Positions 1-8,691 of a stretch of 64,000 nucleotides of DNA are shown here, one piece after another. The stretch covers positions 1,655,501 to 1,719,500 of the forward strand of contig NZ_CP022998.1 of the NCBI RefSeq assembly GCF_002277895.1. The letters are read 5' to 3'. Made by a program: the position numbers and the translations under genes. The DNA comes from Rhizobium sp. 11515TR. Its GTDB lineage: Bacteria; Pseudomonadota; Alphaproteobacteria; Rhizobiales; Rhizobiaceae. The first letter of the stretch is position 1. Each line of letters starts with the position of its first letter. Below the pieces are notes generated by a model. That model saw only the letters and a list, made by a program, of their open reading frames with translations, did not search any database and was not told the DNA's origin.

Positions 1-152
1 TGATGCGCTGCTCGATCGGCATCCTGCAGCTGCCGGAGGGGCTCGTGATCGACAACATTAGCCGGGTCAGCACCTCCATCGCGGGTATCAAGGCGAAGGC
101 AAAGGAAAGCGCCATGGGCGTGGCATTCCTCGGCTTGGCCGAGACGAATTGA
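1..152 (+). CDS. C-terminal fragment of an unrecognised protein
   Basis: An open frame runs from the window edge to a TGA at 150-152, giving about 50 residues. The visible end reads [13 protein letters not shown] and finishes [11 protein letters not shown]. The body of the gene lies outside the window. I do not recognise the family from this tail. An in-frame ATG at position 3 is more likely internal than a start, because no ribosome binding site is visible. Confidence 0.5.
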   Translation, partial: MRCSIGILQLPEGLVIDNISRVSTSIAGIKAKAKESAMGVAFLGLAETN

Positions 153-231
153 CGCCCTCCGGCACTCGGTCCTTTTCAAGCGCTTTGCGCTAAACTATCT
201 CCACTGCTTTGCTGGGAGAGGAGATAGCGCC

Positions 232-1230
232 ATGCCCTTGCCGTCTGAAATGCGTTTCGTGGATTTGCCGTCCTTTGGCGGACCCGAGGTCATGACCATC
301 GCCCGAAAGCCTTTGCCTGTCCTGAAGCCGGGCGAGATCCTGGTCCGTGTCGAAGCCGCCGGCGTCAACCGGCCGGATGTGGCGCAGCGCCAGGGCGTCT
401 ATCCCCCACCGAAGGAGGCAAGCCCGATCCTGGGCCTTGAGATATCAGGCGAAGTGGTCGACGTTGCGCCCGGCGTGACCGAATTTGCGATCGGCAACAA
501 GGTCTGCGGCCTCGCCAATGGCGGCGGCTATGCCGAATATTGCGTGCTGCCAGCCGGCCAGGCGCTGCGCTTCCCGAACGGTTATGACGCCGTGCGTGCT
601 GCGGCCGTCCCGGAGACCTTCTTTACGGTATGGGCCAATCTCTTCCAGATGGCGGGGCTGACCGAAGGCGAAAGCGTGCTGATCCACGGCGGCTCCAGCG
701 GCATCGGCACGACGGCGATCCAGCTCGCCCACGCTTTTGGTGCGACGGTTTATGCGACCGCCGGGTCGAAGGAAAAATGCGAGGCCTGCGAGAAGCTCGG
801 CGCCAAGCGGGCGATCAATTATAAAGAGGAAGATTTCGCCGAGGTCATCAAGACCGAGACGGAACATGGCGTCGATATCATCCTCGACATGATCGGCGCC
901 GCCTATTTGGAGAAGAACCTCGCTTCGCTCGCTCGGGACGGCTGCCTTTCCATCATCGCCTTCCTTGGCGGCGCGGTGGCGGAGAAGGCCAACCTTGCGC
1001 CGATCATGGTCAAGCGGCTGACTGTGACCGGTTCGACCATGCGTCCGCGCACGGCCGAGGAAAAGCGGGCCATCCGCGACGACCTGCTGTCCCAAGTCTG
1101 GCCGCTGCTGGACGAGGGCACGGTTGCCCCCGTCATCTATCGGACCTTCTCTTTCGACGACGTGGTCGAGGCGCATCGATTGATGGAAACCAGCGATCAC
1201 ATCGGCAAGATCATGCTGAAGCTGGCTTGA
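232..1230 (+). CDS. NAD(P)H quinone oxidoreductase, PIG3/zeta-crystallin type
   Basis: This 332-residue protein is a medium-chain dehydrogenase/reductase of the quinone oxidoreductase branch, which moves electrons from NADPH to quinones or enals. The GroES-like N-terminal half contains [12 protein letters not shown]. The Rossmann half has the nucleotide loop [13 protein letters not shown] near residues 151-163. The zinc-binding cysteines of alcohol dehydrogenases are absent, as expected for this branch. The length is normal. A strong GGAGAGGAG site lies just upstream of the ATG. Its 3' end overlaps the convergent MFS gene by 20 bases. The natural substrate cannot be told from sequence. Confidence 0.9.
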   Translation: MPLPSEMRFVDLPSFGGPEVMTIARKPLPVLKPGEILVRVEAAGVNRPDVAQRQGVYPPPKEASPILGLEISGEVVDVAPGVTEFAIGNKVCGLANGGGYAEYCVLPAGQALRFPNGYDAVRAAAVPETFFTVWANLFQMAGLTEGESVLIHGGSSGIGTTAIQLAHAFGATVYATAGSKEKCEACEKLGAKRAINYKEEDFAEVIKTETEHGVDIILDMIGAAYLEKNLASLARDGCLSIIAFLGGAVAEKANLAPIMVKRLTVTGSTMRPRTAEEKRAIRDDLLSQVWPLLDEGTVAPVIYRTFSFDDVVEAHRLMETSDHIGKIMLKLA

Positions 1231-2635
1231 TCGTCAGCGACAGGGCGATGGCGATGAGGCCGGGTATGGCCATCAGCGCGTAGAGCCACGTTGCTGCGGA
1301 GAGGCCGCCGGCAATGCCACCCGGATGGGTCAGGCCTGCGCCATTGACGATGACGCCCGCGAGCGCAGCACCGAATGCGCCGCCCAGCGATTGCGTCATC
1401 GAGATCGCTGCCGAAGCCTTGTCCTGTTCGGCTCTGCGGGCGATGCCAATGATCCTAGTCACAAGATGCGCCCAGCCGAGACCGACGCCGAATCCCATCA
1501 GGAACATGGCGATCACGGCCGGCGCGAACCTGACGATGGTGTCGAAGGGTGTATTCGTTGCCAGGAACGGGATCAGCGATGCGGTCGCGGCGGTCTCCAA
1601 AATGCAGCCGCTGATGATGACCACAACGGCCTGTTTGCCGGAAAGCGAGGCGCTGAAGAAGGCCGCGATGGTCCAGCCGAGCGCTACCAGCGCCACGAGA
1701 TAGCCCGAGACCAGCGGCGTCACGCCATGGAGCGTCTGCAGGAAATAGGGGATATAGATGTCGCTCGTCAGCACCAGCATCATCGTGAATATCGTCAGGT
1801 AGAGCCGCGCGATGGGGTTGCTGAGCATGACGGCACCATAGGGCAGGAGGCGCACTTCGCTCTTGCGCTCGATCAGCACCATCGTTGCGACGAGCACGAT
1901 CGAAGCTGCGATCAGCGCCATCTTGTAGGATCCATGTTCGATCGTGCCGGCAATGCTGACGAATAGAACTGCGGTAAGCAGAAGTATGATCTGGATCAGC
2001 GGCGTTCTGGTGTCGATCCGGTCGTCCGCGACATCGGGCAGCAGCCAGCGCCCCGAGAGCGCCATGAGGACAGCCACCGGCACGAGGATGAGAAAGGCCT
2101 CCCGCCAGGCGCTCCCTGCGGCAAAGAGGCCGCCGAGCGTCGGCCCTAGTACGGTCGCTACACCCCAGATGGCAGCGTAGAGCGTAGAGGCCCTGCGCCA
2201 CAGGGGTTCCGGATAGATGAAGCGAATGAAGGCATAGGCGAGGCCGGACAGCATGCCGGAGCCGTAGCCCTGAACGGCGCGCCCGATCAGCAGCACGGGC
2301 ATGGTCGGCGCGATAGCGCAAGCGAGGCTGCCGACGCCGAAGGTGAGTGCCGCTGCAACATAGACGGCACGCAAGCCTATTCCCTTCGGCCGGGTCGCAA
2401 CCGTGATCGAGCCAAGTACCCCGGCGGCGACGAAAAGCGTCGTCATCCACGAGAACAATTCGAGGCCGCCAATGTCGCGGACGATCGAGGGGGCAATCGT
2501 GGCGGTGATGTAGGATTCAACGGCATAAAGCGTGACGCCTCCGCCCAGCATCAGTGTCGCAGGCAGAAGTCTCGGCGAGAACAGCGTGAAGATGGAGGCT
2601 GATTTGAGGGGAGCGGTGGTATCGATGCTGGACAT
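1211..2635 (-). CDS. MFS transporter, DHA2-like drug exporter
   Basis: The protein has 474 residues and consists almost entirely of hydrophobic helices, consistent with 14 membrane segments of a proton-driven exporter. The motif [20 protein letters not shown] in the N-terminal half resembles the conserved GR..QG.G motif of DHA2-type multidrug exporters. I chose the ATG at 2635 because GAGG lies 7 bases upstream; an in-frame TTG two codons earlier is less likely. It is transcribed away from the SufR-like regulator at 2736 and shares a strong inverted repeat with it, so that regulator probably controls it. The exported compound is unknown. Confidence 0.88.
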   Translation of the reverse strand: MSSIDTTAPLKSASIFTLFSPRLLPATLMLGGGVTLYAVESYITATIAPSIVRDIGGLELFSWMTTLFVAAGVLGSITVATRPKGIGLRAVYVAAALTFGVGSLACAIAPTMPVLLIGRAVQGYGSGMLSGLAYAFIRFIYPEPLWRRASTLYAAIWGVATVLGPTLGGLFAAGSAWREAFLILVPVAVLMALSGRWLLPDVADDRIDTRTPLIQIILLLTAVLFVSIAGTIEHGSYKMALIAASIVLVATMVLIERKSEVRLLPYGAVMLSNPIARLYLTIFTMMLVLTSDIYIPYFLQTLHGVTPLVSGYLVALVALGWTIAAFFSASLSGKQAVVVIISGCILETAATASLIPFLATNTPFDTIVRFAPAVIAMFLMGFGVGLGWAHLVTRIIGIARRAEQDKASAAISMTQSLGGAFGAALAGVIVNGAGLTHPGGIAGGLSAATWLYALMAIPGLIAIALSLTIKPASA

Positions 2636-2669
2636 CGGCAATCCTCGGTATTTTCCCTAGCGGTTGATT

Positions 2670-2695
2670 ATTTTCCAAGTTATAATTTGGAAAAT
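2670..2695. promoter_or_regulatory. Candidate operator, 9-bp inverted repeat
   Basis: The gap between the divergent MFS and regulator genes holds ATTTTCCAA, an 8-base spacer, then TTGGAAAAT, a perfect inverted repeat. A third half-site, TTGGAAAAA, runs into the regulator start codon (2728-2736). A partial ATTTTCC lies at 2650-2656. This layout suits an autoregulated repressor that also controls the exporter. Confidence 0.6.
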
Positions 2696-2735
2696 TACAT
2701 CCTTGCTGAATTAAAACAAGAGAAAACTTGGAAAA

Positions 2736-3362
2736 ATGCGTCAGTCACCTGCCAATCGAATTCTGATCCTGTTGAAAACCGACGGGCCGCAGCTGGCAGC
2801 CGCTGTCGGCGATGCGCTCGGCATATCGTCGGAGGCAGCCCGTCAGCAGCTGACGAAGATGGCGGAGGAAGGGTTGGTCGAGCCTGTGGCGGAAGCTTCC
2901 GCCGGCAGGGGCAGACCGCGCCAGTTTTGGCATCTGACGGCGGCCGGCAATCGGCAGTTTCCCGATGGCCATGCGGATCTGACCGCCACCCTGCTTGCGA
3001 CCATGGCCAGCCAACTGGGGCAGAGGGCCGTCGATGCGGTCATCTCGGCTCGCGAAACGGAAACGCTTCGGCGCTACCGCAGCGAGATCGATCTTACGGC
3101 CGATCTGCCGTCGCGCGTCGCAAGCCTCGCCGCCATCCGCACGCAGGAAGGCTACATGGCCGATCACTGGCAGGACGATGACGGTTCGCTGGTGCTGGTG
3201 GAGAACCATTGTCCCATCTGCGCCGCCGCATCTGCCTGTGCCGGCTTCTGCCGATCGGAGCTGGAGACGTTCCGCATGGCGCTCGGCGCCGAAGTCGAAC
3301 GGGAGGAGCATATTCTGGTCGGCGCCCGGCGTTGCGCCTACAGGATCCGCGACGCAGCCTGA
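2736..3362 (+). CDS. SufR-like winged-helix regulator with Cys cluster
   Basis: This 208-residue protein has an N-terminal winged helix (LGISSEAARQQLTKMAEEGLV, the recognition part, near residues 28-48) followed by GRGRPRQFWHLT, typical of the COG2345 family that includes SufR. The C-terminal part has cysteines at 159, 162, 168, 172 and 200 in NHCPIC...CAGFC...RRCAYRI. C159-x12-C172 and C200 match the spacing of three of the four SufR cluster ligands; the third position is Glu186. An iron-sulfur or redox sensing role is inferred. The ATG sits directly on a candidate operator half-site, which fits autoregulation. Confidence 0.8.
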   Translation: MRQSPANRILILLKTDGPQLAAAVGDALGISSEAARQQLTKMAEEGLVEPVAEASAGRGRPRQFWHLTAAGNRQFPDGHADLTATLLATMASQLGQRAVDAVISARETETLRRYRSEIDLTADLPSRVASLAAIRTQEGYMADHWQDDDGSLVLVENHCPICAAASACAGFCRSELETFRMALGAEVEREEHILVGARRCAYRIRDAA

Positions 3363-3462
3363 GAGATCGCTTTTTGATGCTGCCCACCCGCATCGGCGAT
3401 TGGCAATCCTGGGGGCAGCGGCTATCACTGGCCGTCTAGCAAATCAAAGGCTGCGTCCCCTC

Positions 3463-4470
3463 ATGTTCAATCCCGTCTGCGTCGAAGTCACCCGTGGCAA
3501 TCTGGTTGAGAGCCGCCATCGCGGTTCCATCGTTGCGGTCGATGGCGACGGCCAGTTGGTCTTCTCGGTCGGCGATATCGAAAGCGGCGTCTTTCCGCGC
3601 TCTGCCTGCAAGGCGATGCAGGCCCTGCCGTTGGTCGAAAGTGGTGCTGCCGACGCTTATGGCTTCAGCCACAAGGAGTTGGCGCTCGCCTGCTCCTCCC
3701 ACAATGGCGAGGACGAGCATGTTGCACTCGCCGCCTCGATGCTGGCCCGCGCCGGCCGCGATGTCCGCACGCTCGAATGTGGCGCGCACTGGTCCTCTGA
3801 CCTGAAAACAACAATCCATCAGGCCCGCACCATCGAGAAGCCGACGGCGCTGCACAACAATTGCTCCGGCAAGCATGCCGGCTTCGTCTGCGCCTGCTGT
3901 CATCAGGGCATCGATCCCCAGGGCTACGTCGGTTATGACCATCCGTTGCAGCAGCAGATCCGCGAGACGATGCAGAGCCTGACCGGCGCTGTTCTGGCGC
4001 ACGACAATTGCGGCACGGATGGCTGCTCGATCCCGACCTATGCCGTGCCGCTCAAGGGACTGGCGCATGGCTTTGCCAGGATGGCGACCGGTGTCGGCCT
4101 GGAGCCGCTGCGTGCCAAGGCGTCACGCCGGCTGTTCGAGGCCTGCATGGCTGAACCCTTCTATGTTGCCGGCACTGACCGTGCCTGCACCAGGCTGATG
4201 CAGATCGCTCCTGGCCGCATTTTCGCCAAGACCGGCGCCGAGGGCGTGTTCTGCGCTGCAATTCCCGAACAGGGCATCGCCATTGCGCTCAAATGCGACG
4301 ACGGCACCACTCGCGCGGCAGAGGTCATGGTGGCCGCAACATTGGCTCGCTTCTTCGAGAAGGATGGCGCTGTTCATGCCGGCCTGATGGCGATGGCCGG
4401 CCGATCCTTCAAGAACTGGAACGGCATCCATGTCGGCGATATCAGGCCGACGGCTGCTCTGACTGCATAG
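3463..4470 (+). CDS. ansA: L-asparaginase, R. etli AnsA/ReAV type
   Basis: The 335-residue protein matches the rhizobial asparaginase II family (COG4448), which is unrelated to the E. coli enzymes and hydrolyses asparagine to aspartate and ammonia. The serine-lysine pair is visible as PRSACK (Ser47, Lys50), one residue off the published Ser48/Lys51 of R. etli ReAV. The metal-site region appears as NNCSGKHAGF (Cys and Lys near 134 and 137), and a second cysteine lies in DNCGTDGC near 188. The frame is open further upstream over the preceding regulator. I start at 3463 because MFNPVCVEVTRG is the family N-terminus. Confidence 0.9.
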   Translation: MFNPVCVEVTRGNLVESRHRGSIVAVDGDGQLVFSVGDIESGVFPRSACKAMQALPLVESGAADAYGFSHKELALACSSHNGEDEHVALAASMLARAGRDVRTLECGAHWSSDLKTTIHQARTIEKPTALHNNCSGKHAGFVCACCHQGIDPQGYVGYDHPLQQQIRETMQSLTGAVLAHDNCGTDGCSIPTYAVPLKGLAHGFARMATGVGLEPLRAKASRRLFEACMAEPFYVAGTDRACTRLMQIAPGRIFAKTGAEGVFCAAIPEQGIAIALKCDDGTTRAAEVMVAATLARFFEKDGAVHAGLMAMAGRSFKNWNGIHVGDIRPTAALTA

Positions 4471-4483
4471 GTAACTCATCGCT

Positions 4484-4972
4484 TCAGCCGCTCGTTTTCT
4501 GAGCCGGTACATGGTGTCGGACGACCTTGTATTCCTGCCAGATGAGAACCATGACCACGAGGTCGAAGATGGTGAGGATGATGAGCCCGATGCCATGCGT
4601 GTCGGTGAAGCGATAAAGCTGGTAGACGATGAAAAGGCCTAAGGCCACGAGCGAGGCCGGATAGGCCCACATCTTGCCCCTGAGCAGGCCGATGACCAGC
4701 AGCACCTTCACCAGCCCATGGCTCAAGAGGTAATAGGCATAGAAATTCTTGGTGCCGACCGAGAAATCCTGTGCCCATGTGAGCAGATGGGTTGCGATGA
4801 AATCATGCGGGTCGTTGAGTAGCTCGGGCTGTGTGATCCGGTTAGCCAGCCGAAGGATCGACTCGGTGCTGACGAGCGCGAGCACAAGGCCGCCGAGGCA
4901 TTCGATCAGGGCATGCGCGCCCTTCAACAGGACGCTGATTTCGAAGAGCTGATGAATGCGTCGTTCGTTCAT
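4484..4972 (-). CDS. DUF2127 family integral membrane protein
   Basis: The product is 162 residues with four likely membrane helices. It opens MNERRIHQLFEISVLLKG, then has a helix ECLGGLVLALV and later RGKMWAYPASLVALGLFI. These match the DUF2127 family of small membrane proteins, whose function is unknown. The frame is open upstream to 5221, but I start at 4972, where the family N-terminus begins. It lies between the asparaginase and the DeoR regulator on the minus strand. No functional link to either neighbour is evident. Confidence 0.75.
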   Translation of the reverse strand: MNERRIHQLFEISVLLKGAHALIECLGGLVLALVSTESILRLANRITQPELLNDPHDFIATHLLTWAQDFSVGTKNFYAYYLLSHGLVKVLLVIGLLRGKMWAYPASLVALGLFIVYQLYRFTDTHGIGLIILTIFDLVVMVLIWQEYKVVRHHVPAQKTSG

Positions 4973-5052
4973 GGGCGATCGTAACCTCTGGTGCCTATTC
5001 AGGTAGTCTTGATCGGCGGCGACGGCAAGGCATACCGATCTCCGGCAGTCGG

Positions 5053-5808
5053 TCAGGCCAGGAAGATCGGTACACCGGCATCCTGATAGGGTGCCAGACT
5101 CTCCTCCCGAATATCGGAGGGCACGATCACGCCAGAGACACCTGTTATTGGAAGGATCTGGCATGGAGAGGCCGCGTCGAGCTTCTCGGCCGTCGCCAGC
5201 ACATAGGTGTCTGCCGAACACTGCGCGATATGCCGCTTGATGGCCGCTTCCTCGAAATCGCCGGTCGAAAAGCCGCGGGCGGGATGGATGGCGGTGACGC
5301 CGAGAAAGAAAATGTCGGCCCTTATCAATGCGATGGCCGCCATGGCGGCAGCACCGGTCGCCACCATCGAATGCTTGTAGAGCTTGCCGCCGATCAGGAT
5401 CACCTCAGCCAGAGAATGATGCTCCAGCTCGCCAGCAATCGTCGGGCTGTGGGTGACGATGGTGACGGGAAGGTCTTTCCGAAGCTGCCGGGCGATCTCG
5501 GCATTGGTGGTGCCGCCGTCGAGAAATACCGTCTGGCCTGGTTGGATCATGTTGGCCGCATAGGCACCGAGCCGGCGTTTCTCATCGGAGGAGACCGTCT
5601 GCCGCGCAGTAAAATCAGGCAGCTCCGGTGACAGCGGCAGTGCGCCACCATGCACGCGCTTCAGCAATTTTTCTGCCGCCATCTCCCGCAGATCCCGGCG
5701 GATCGTGTCTTCGGACAGATCGAGTTCGTCGGCCAGCGCCTTGGCGATCACCTGGCCGTCCCGGCGCAATCTGTCGAGGATGAGGGTTTTCCGTTGGCTG
5801 GTCAGCAT
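5053..5808 (-). CDS. DeoR/GlpR-family transcriptional regulator
   Basis: A 251-residue DeoR-type regulator. The N-terminal helix-turn-helix contains LDLSEDTIRRDLREMAAE (about residues 23-40), followed by RVHGGA, a hallmark of the family. The C-terminal sugar-phosphate sensor domain has FLDGGTTNAEIARQL and LIGGKLYKHSMVATG. Members usually repress carbohydrate or nucleoside genes and respond to a phosphorylated sugar. I chose the ATG at 5808 (MLTSQRKTLIL), since the upstream extension is not family-like. It faces the DUF4406 gene at 5935 across a palindrome-rich gap. Confidence 0.9.
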   Translation of the reverse strand: MLTSQRKTLILDRLRRDGQVIAKALADELDLSEDTIRRDLREMAAEKLLKRVHGGALPLSPELPDFTARQTVSSDEKRRLGAYAANMIQPGQTVFLDGGTTNAEIARQLRKDLPVTIVTHSPTIAGELEHHSLAEVILIGGKLYKHSMVATGAAAMAAIALIRADIFFLGVTAIHPARGFSTGDFEEAAIKRHIAQCSADTYVLATAEKLDAASPCQILPITGVSGVIVPSDIREESLAPYQDAGVPIFLA

Positions 5809-5828
5809 GTCGATCTCTGCACGATATA

Positions 5829-5892
5829 TCACGAATAGTCGTGAATTTATCAGAATCGATTCGACTTTCAAGAAAATATGCGCATATTCGTG
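5829..5892. promoter_or_regulatory. Palindrome cluster, candidate DeoR operators
   Basis: The 126-base gap between the DeoR gene and the DUF4406 gene holds TCACGA-atag-TCGTGA (5829-5844), GAATCGATTC (5853-5862) and the 14-bp palindrome AATATGCGCATATT (5875-5888). CACGAATA at 5830 recurs as its complement TATTCGTG at 5885-5892. These are plausible binding sites for the adjacent regulator. Confidence 0.5.
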
Positions 5893-5934
5893 CAAATTCC
5901 TGCGGGAAGCAGGTGTTCAGAATGGAGACATGAC

Positions 5935-6291
5935 ATGTTGATCCTGATTGCCGGCCCATATCGCTCCGGCACCGGCGATGATCCGAAGAAAATGGCCGAG
6001 AACCTGAAGCGTCTGGAGGAGCCATCCTATGCCCTGTTCAAGGCAGGTCATCTGCCCATGATCGGCGAATGGGTTGCGCTGCCGGTCTGGCGCGCCGCTG
6101 GCGGCAAGAGCATAGGTGATGATCTCTATGAAGAGATCTTCCATCCGACAGCGGGCCGCCTGCTGCAGCTTTGCGAGGGCGTGCTGAGACTACCCGGCGA
6201 CTCCAAGGGCGCCGACAATGATGTCCGCATCGCTCGTGAGCGCGGCATTCCCGTCTGGTACAGGCTGGAAGACGTGCCTGGCTGCGCCTGA
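5935..6291 (+). CDS. DUF4406 protein, nucleoside deoxyribosyltransferase-like
   Basis: The protein is 118 residues. It starts MLILIAGPYRSGTGDDP, which resembles the nucleotide-binding N-terminus of the nucleoside 2-deoxyribosyltransferase superfamily. It continues with EEPSYALFKAGHLPMIGEW and LRLPGDSKGADNDVRIARER, the latter resembling the Ser/Asp/Glu region of DUF4406 proteins. A role in nucleoside or sugar-phosphate metabolism is possible but unproven. The frame is open upstream; I use 5935 because GGAGACATGAC precedes it and the family motif starts there. It is divergent from a DeoR regulator, a likely controller. Confidence 0.7.
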   Translation: MLILIAGPYRSGTGDDPKKMAENLKRLEEPSYALFKAGHLPMIGEWVALPVWRAAGGKSIGDDLYEEIFHPTAGRLLQLCEGVLRLPGDSKGADNDVRIARERGIPVWYRLEDVPGCA

Positions 6292-6300
6292 GATCGACCG

Positions 6301-6333
6301 CCCATCCCCATTGAGCTAGCCAATGGGGATGGG
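6301..6333 (+). terminator. Hairpin after the DUF4406 gene
   Basis: CCCATCCCCATTG and CAATGGGGATGGG form perfect 13-bp arms around a 7-base loop, 9 bases after the stop codon. There is no T-run after the stem, so this is a stem-loop terminator candidate rather than a classical intrinsic one. Confidence 0.5.
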
Positions 6334-6444
6334 GATATCGGCTTGATCTATCAAAACCTTTTGTAGCGCCCATCAGCATCAGCCACTTCCGTATCGGCCG
6401 GGTTCGCTTTAGCTTCCTCGCAGAATTCAATCGAGGAACGGAAC

Positions 6445-7065
6445 ATGCTGACATTCTATTATGCGCCTGGAAGCTGCGCGCTCGCCAGTCTCATCGCCCT
6501 GGAAGAATCCGGTCTCGCCTATGAGCACCGTCGCCTCAACCTCGCCAATGGCGATCAGCGCCAGCCTGATTATCTGGCCATCAATCCCAAGGGCCGCGTT
6601 CCGGCACTGGTGACCGATCGCGGCGTCATTACCGAAAATATCGCGATCATGGCCTACATCGCCCAGATCGTGCCGGCCGCGAAGCTGGCACCGCTCGACG
6701 ACCCCTTCGAATTCGCGCAGATGCAATCCTTCAACAGCTACATCGTCTCCACCGTTCATGTGAACCATTCGCACAAGGGGCGCGGCTACCGCTGGACTGA
6801 CGATGCGGCAGCCATCGAGACGATGAAGGCCAAGGTGCCGCAGACCATGACCGAAAGCTTCGCCTTGATCGAAGACAAGATGCTGAAGGGTCCCTGGGTA
6901 ATGGGCGAGCAATATACCGTCGCGGACGGCTATCTCTTCACCATGGAGAAGTGGCTGCCGGGAGACGGTGTCGATATCAAACAGTTCCCCAAGGTCAGCG
7001 CGCATTATCAGCGCATGCTTGAGCGCCCGGCCGTTCAGAAGGCGCTTGCCATCGAACAGGCCTGA
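6445..7065 (+). CDS. Glutathione S-transferase family protein
   Basis: The 206-residue length is typical for a bacterial GST. The N-terminal thioredoxin fold reads MLTFYYAPGSCALASLIALE, with PKGRVPALVTDRG holding the cis-proline and ITENIAIMAYIA the glutathione gamma-glutamyl contact region. The Ser/Cys in the APGSCA loop is the likely glutathione-activating residue, as in beta-class enzymes. The C-terminal helical domain includes MGEQYTVADGYLFTM. The gene has a GAGGAACG binding site and is monocistronic. The electrophilic substrate is unknown. Confidence 0.9.
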   Translation: MLTFYYAPGSCALASLIALEESGLAYEHRRLNLANGDQRQPDYLAINPKGRVPALVTDRGVITENIAIMAYIAQIVPAAKLAPLDDPFEFAQMQSFNSYIVSTVHVNHSHKGRGYRWTDDAAAIETMKAKVPQTMTESFALIEDKMLKGPWVMGEQYTVADGYLFTMEKWLPGDGVDIKQFPKVSAHYQRMLERPAVQKALAIEQA

Positions 7066-7069
7066 TCAA

Positions 7070-7426
7070 TCAGCCGAATGTTGCCAGAAGTTTTTTCGGG
7101 GCGCGGTGCCGCCACGCCTCGATCAACCGTTGCTGCAATTCCTCGTCGCCTATCGCGCTGATACGCAGCGGCAGGGAAGGCCAGCCGACATAGTGATCCG
7201 TCTCGAAGTAGATCTCCGGCGCCATTTCCATTAGCTGCTCCTTGCGGTCGATCGGCAGCGACAGCACGATGGTCTCGTTGTTCTTGACGGTCACGAACGC
7301 CTTGCCACCGACTTTGAAGGCCGGCAGGCCATAATGCAGGCCAGGTTCGACCTCAGGCAGCCGGGCTTGCGCCACCAGCCGCTGCAGTCGTTCCGCTATG
7401 GCGTCCATGCCTACGTTCGATGTCAT
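7070..7426 (-). CDS. MmcQ/YjbR family protein
   Basis: A 118-residue single-domain protein of the MmcQ/YjbR (DUF419) family, recognised by LPEVEPGLHYGLPAFKVGGKAF and by DHYVGWPSLPLRI, the second half of the double-wing fold. Members are often annotated as DNA-binding because of this CyaY-like fold, but their physiological role is not established. The gene converges on the GST at 7065 with only 4 bases between the stops. Confidence 0.85.
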   Translation of the reverse strand: MTSNVGMDAIAERLQRLVAQARLPEVEPGLHYGLPAFKVGGKAFVTVKNNETIVLSLPIDRKEQLMEMAPEIYFETDHYVGWPSLPLRISAIGDEELQQRLIEAWRHRAPKKLLATFG

Positions 7427-7457
7427 TGCGCGTTTGAGTGCAATAATTATCTCTCTC

Positions 7458-7643
7458 TTATGCGCATTCTTCCGGCTGAATGGTCCGCTTGTCCATAGGC
7501 CGCCCCAGATTTTCCGGCATCAGCGGCAGGTCGGCCAGTTCTTCCAGCGACATGACCGCAAGCATGGGATGCTGCAACGGATCGCTGTCCGGTTTGCGAT
7601 CCTCTTCGAGAAGATGACTGAAGAAAAGCTTCAAGATCGACAT
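7458..7643 (-). CDS. Small conserved-looking protein, 61 residues
   Basis: This short gene encodes MSILKLFFSHLLEEDRKP, followed by MSLEELADLPLMPENLGRP and a charged end. I start at 7643 because a near-perfect AAGGAGG lies 6 bases upstream; the frame continues upstream without support. There is no signal peptide, membrane segment or cysteine motif. I do not recognise the family. It lies upstream of, and on the strand opposite to, the LysR gene at 7793, so the two may share a control region. Confidence 0.6.
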   Translation of the reverse strand: MSILKLFFSHLLEEDRKPDSDPLQHPMLAVMSLEELADLPLMPENLGRPMDKRTIQPEECA

Positions 7644-7746
7644 GGCATGCCTCCTTGGATGCTCGCATCGATGCAACCATGAGGGCATCAGCCGAGCAAG
7701 CGGCGACGGTCTTCAATTTCATGGTGCATAATCGCGCGAATATGCG

Positions 7747-7761
7747 CTCAATGCAATTGAG
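7747..7761. promoter_or_regulatory. Candidate LysR box (T-N11-A)
   Basis: CTCAAT-gca-ATTGAG is an inverted repeat containing a T-N11-A core, the usual LysR-type binding pattern. It lies 31 bases upstream of the LysR start codon and between the LysR gene and the small divergent gene, so it could serve autoregulation. Confidence 0.45.
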
Positions 7762-7792
7762 AATGCGGGGATGCTGATATAGATATTCTATA

Positions 7793-8689
7793 ATGAGAAA
7801 CCTCAATAACGTTCATCTGAACGGTTTGCGCGCCCTGGAGGCGGTCGGGCGGCTCGGTTCGCTGCAGGCGGCAGCCGACGAACTCGGCGTGACCGTCGGC
7901 GCGGTCAGCCAGCAGGTCATCAAGGCCGAGGCGCAACTCGGTCGGCCGCTGTTCGAGCGGACTCCTAAGGGCATGACGGTGACAGCGTCGGGGCTGGCGG
8001 TGCTGGCAAGGCTGGGCGAGGGATTTCAGGCGCTTTCGGCGGCAATCGCGCTCGCGCAACATAAGGATGAGAACATCCTCACCATTTCGGTGGCGCCCGT
8101 TTTCGCCGCCCGCTGGCTGGTCTATCGGCTCGATCGCTTCGCCGGCCGCCATCCGGATATCCGCCTGCGCATCGACGCCACGACACGGCTGATCAACCCG
8201 GCGACGTCCGATGTCGATATCGGCATTCGGGTCGGCAGCGGGCAATGGCCCGGCGTCAGGTCCGAGCTGCTGCTGGCGCAGGAAGTGTTCCCGGTCGTCA
8301 CACCACAGATTGCCGCCACGCTTCGGGAGCCTGCCGATATACTGAAAGTCCCCGCCGTCATTGACGGACATGCGATGTTCGGCTGGGAGGTGTGGCTACG
8401 CGAGGTCGGGCTCTCGGGCCATTGCATGGAAGAGCGGCACATCTTCAACGACGCGTCGCTCTGTCTGGATGCGGCCATAGCGGGGCAAGGGGTGATGCTC
8501 GCCTGGCAGACGCTGGCTGCCTATGCTCTCCAGCAGAAATGCCTCGTTGATCCCTTCGGCATCCACGCCAAAACCGGTTTCGGCCATTATTTCGTCACTG
8601 CAGAAGGCGTGCGCGAGCCGAAGAAAGTCACCGCCTTCAAGGCCTGGATCCGTGAGGAAATGGAAGAGAGCATGCGTCTCTTCCAATAA
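7793..8689 (+). CDS. LysR-family regulator, GcvA-like
   Basis: The 298-residue protein starts MRNLNNVHLNGLRALEAVGR. Its helix-turn-helix, SLQAAADELGVTVGAVSQQV, is characteristic of the GcvA/AmpR-like branch of LysR regulators. The C-terminal effector domain follows, with ISVAPVFAARWLVYRL and a KTGFGHYFVT segment near the end. No clear ribosome binding site precedes the ATG, which suggests weak translation or a leader. It converges on the GST gene at 8692. The target is probably its own region and the small gene at 7643, but the effector is unknown. Confidence 0.9.
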   Translation: MRNLNNVHLNGLRALEAVGRLGSLQAAADELGVTVGAVSQQVIKAEAQLGRPLFERTPKGMTVTASGLAVLARLGEGFQALSAAIALAQHKDENILTISVAPVFAARWLVYRLDRFAGRHPDIRLRIDATTRLINPATSDVDIGIRVGSGQWPGVRSELLLAQEVFPVVTPQIAATLREPADILKVPAVIDGHAMFGWEVWLREVGLSGHCMEERHIFNDASLCLDAAIAGQGVMLAWQTLAAYALQQKCLVDPFGIHAKTGFGHYFVTAEGVREPKKVTAFKAWIREEMEESMRLFQ

Positions 8690-8691
8690 TA

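Noticed and set aside
2995..3462. Long N-terminal extension of the asparaginase frame
   Set aside because: It overlaps the SufR-like gene and is not family-like; the asparaginase N-terminus begins at 3463.
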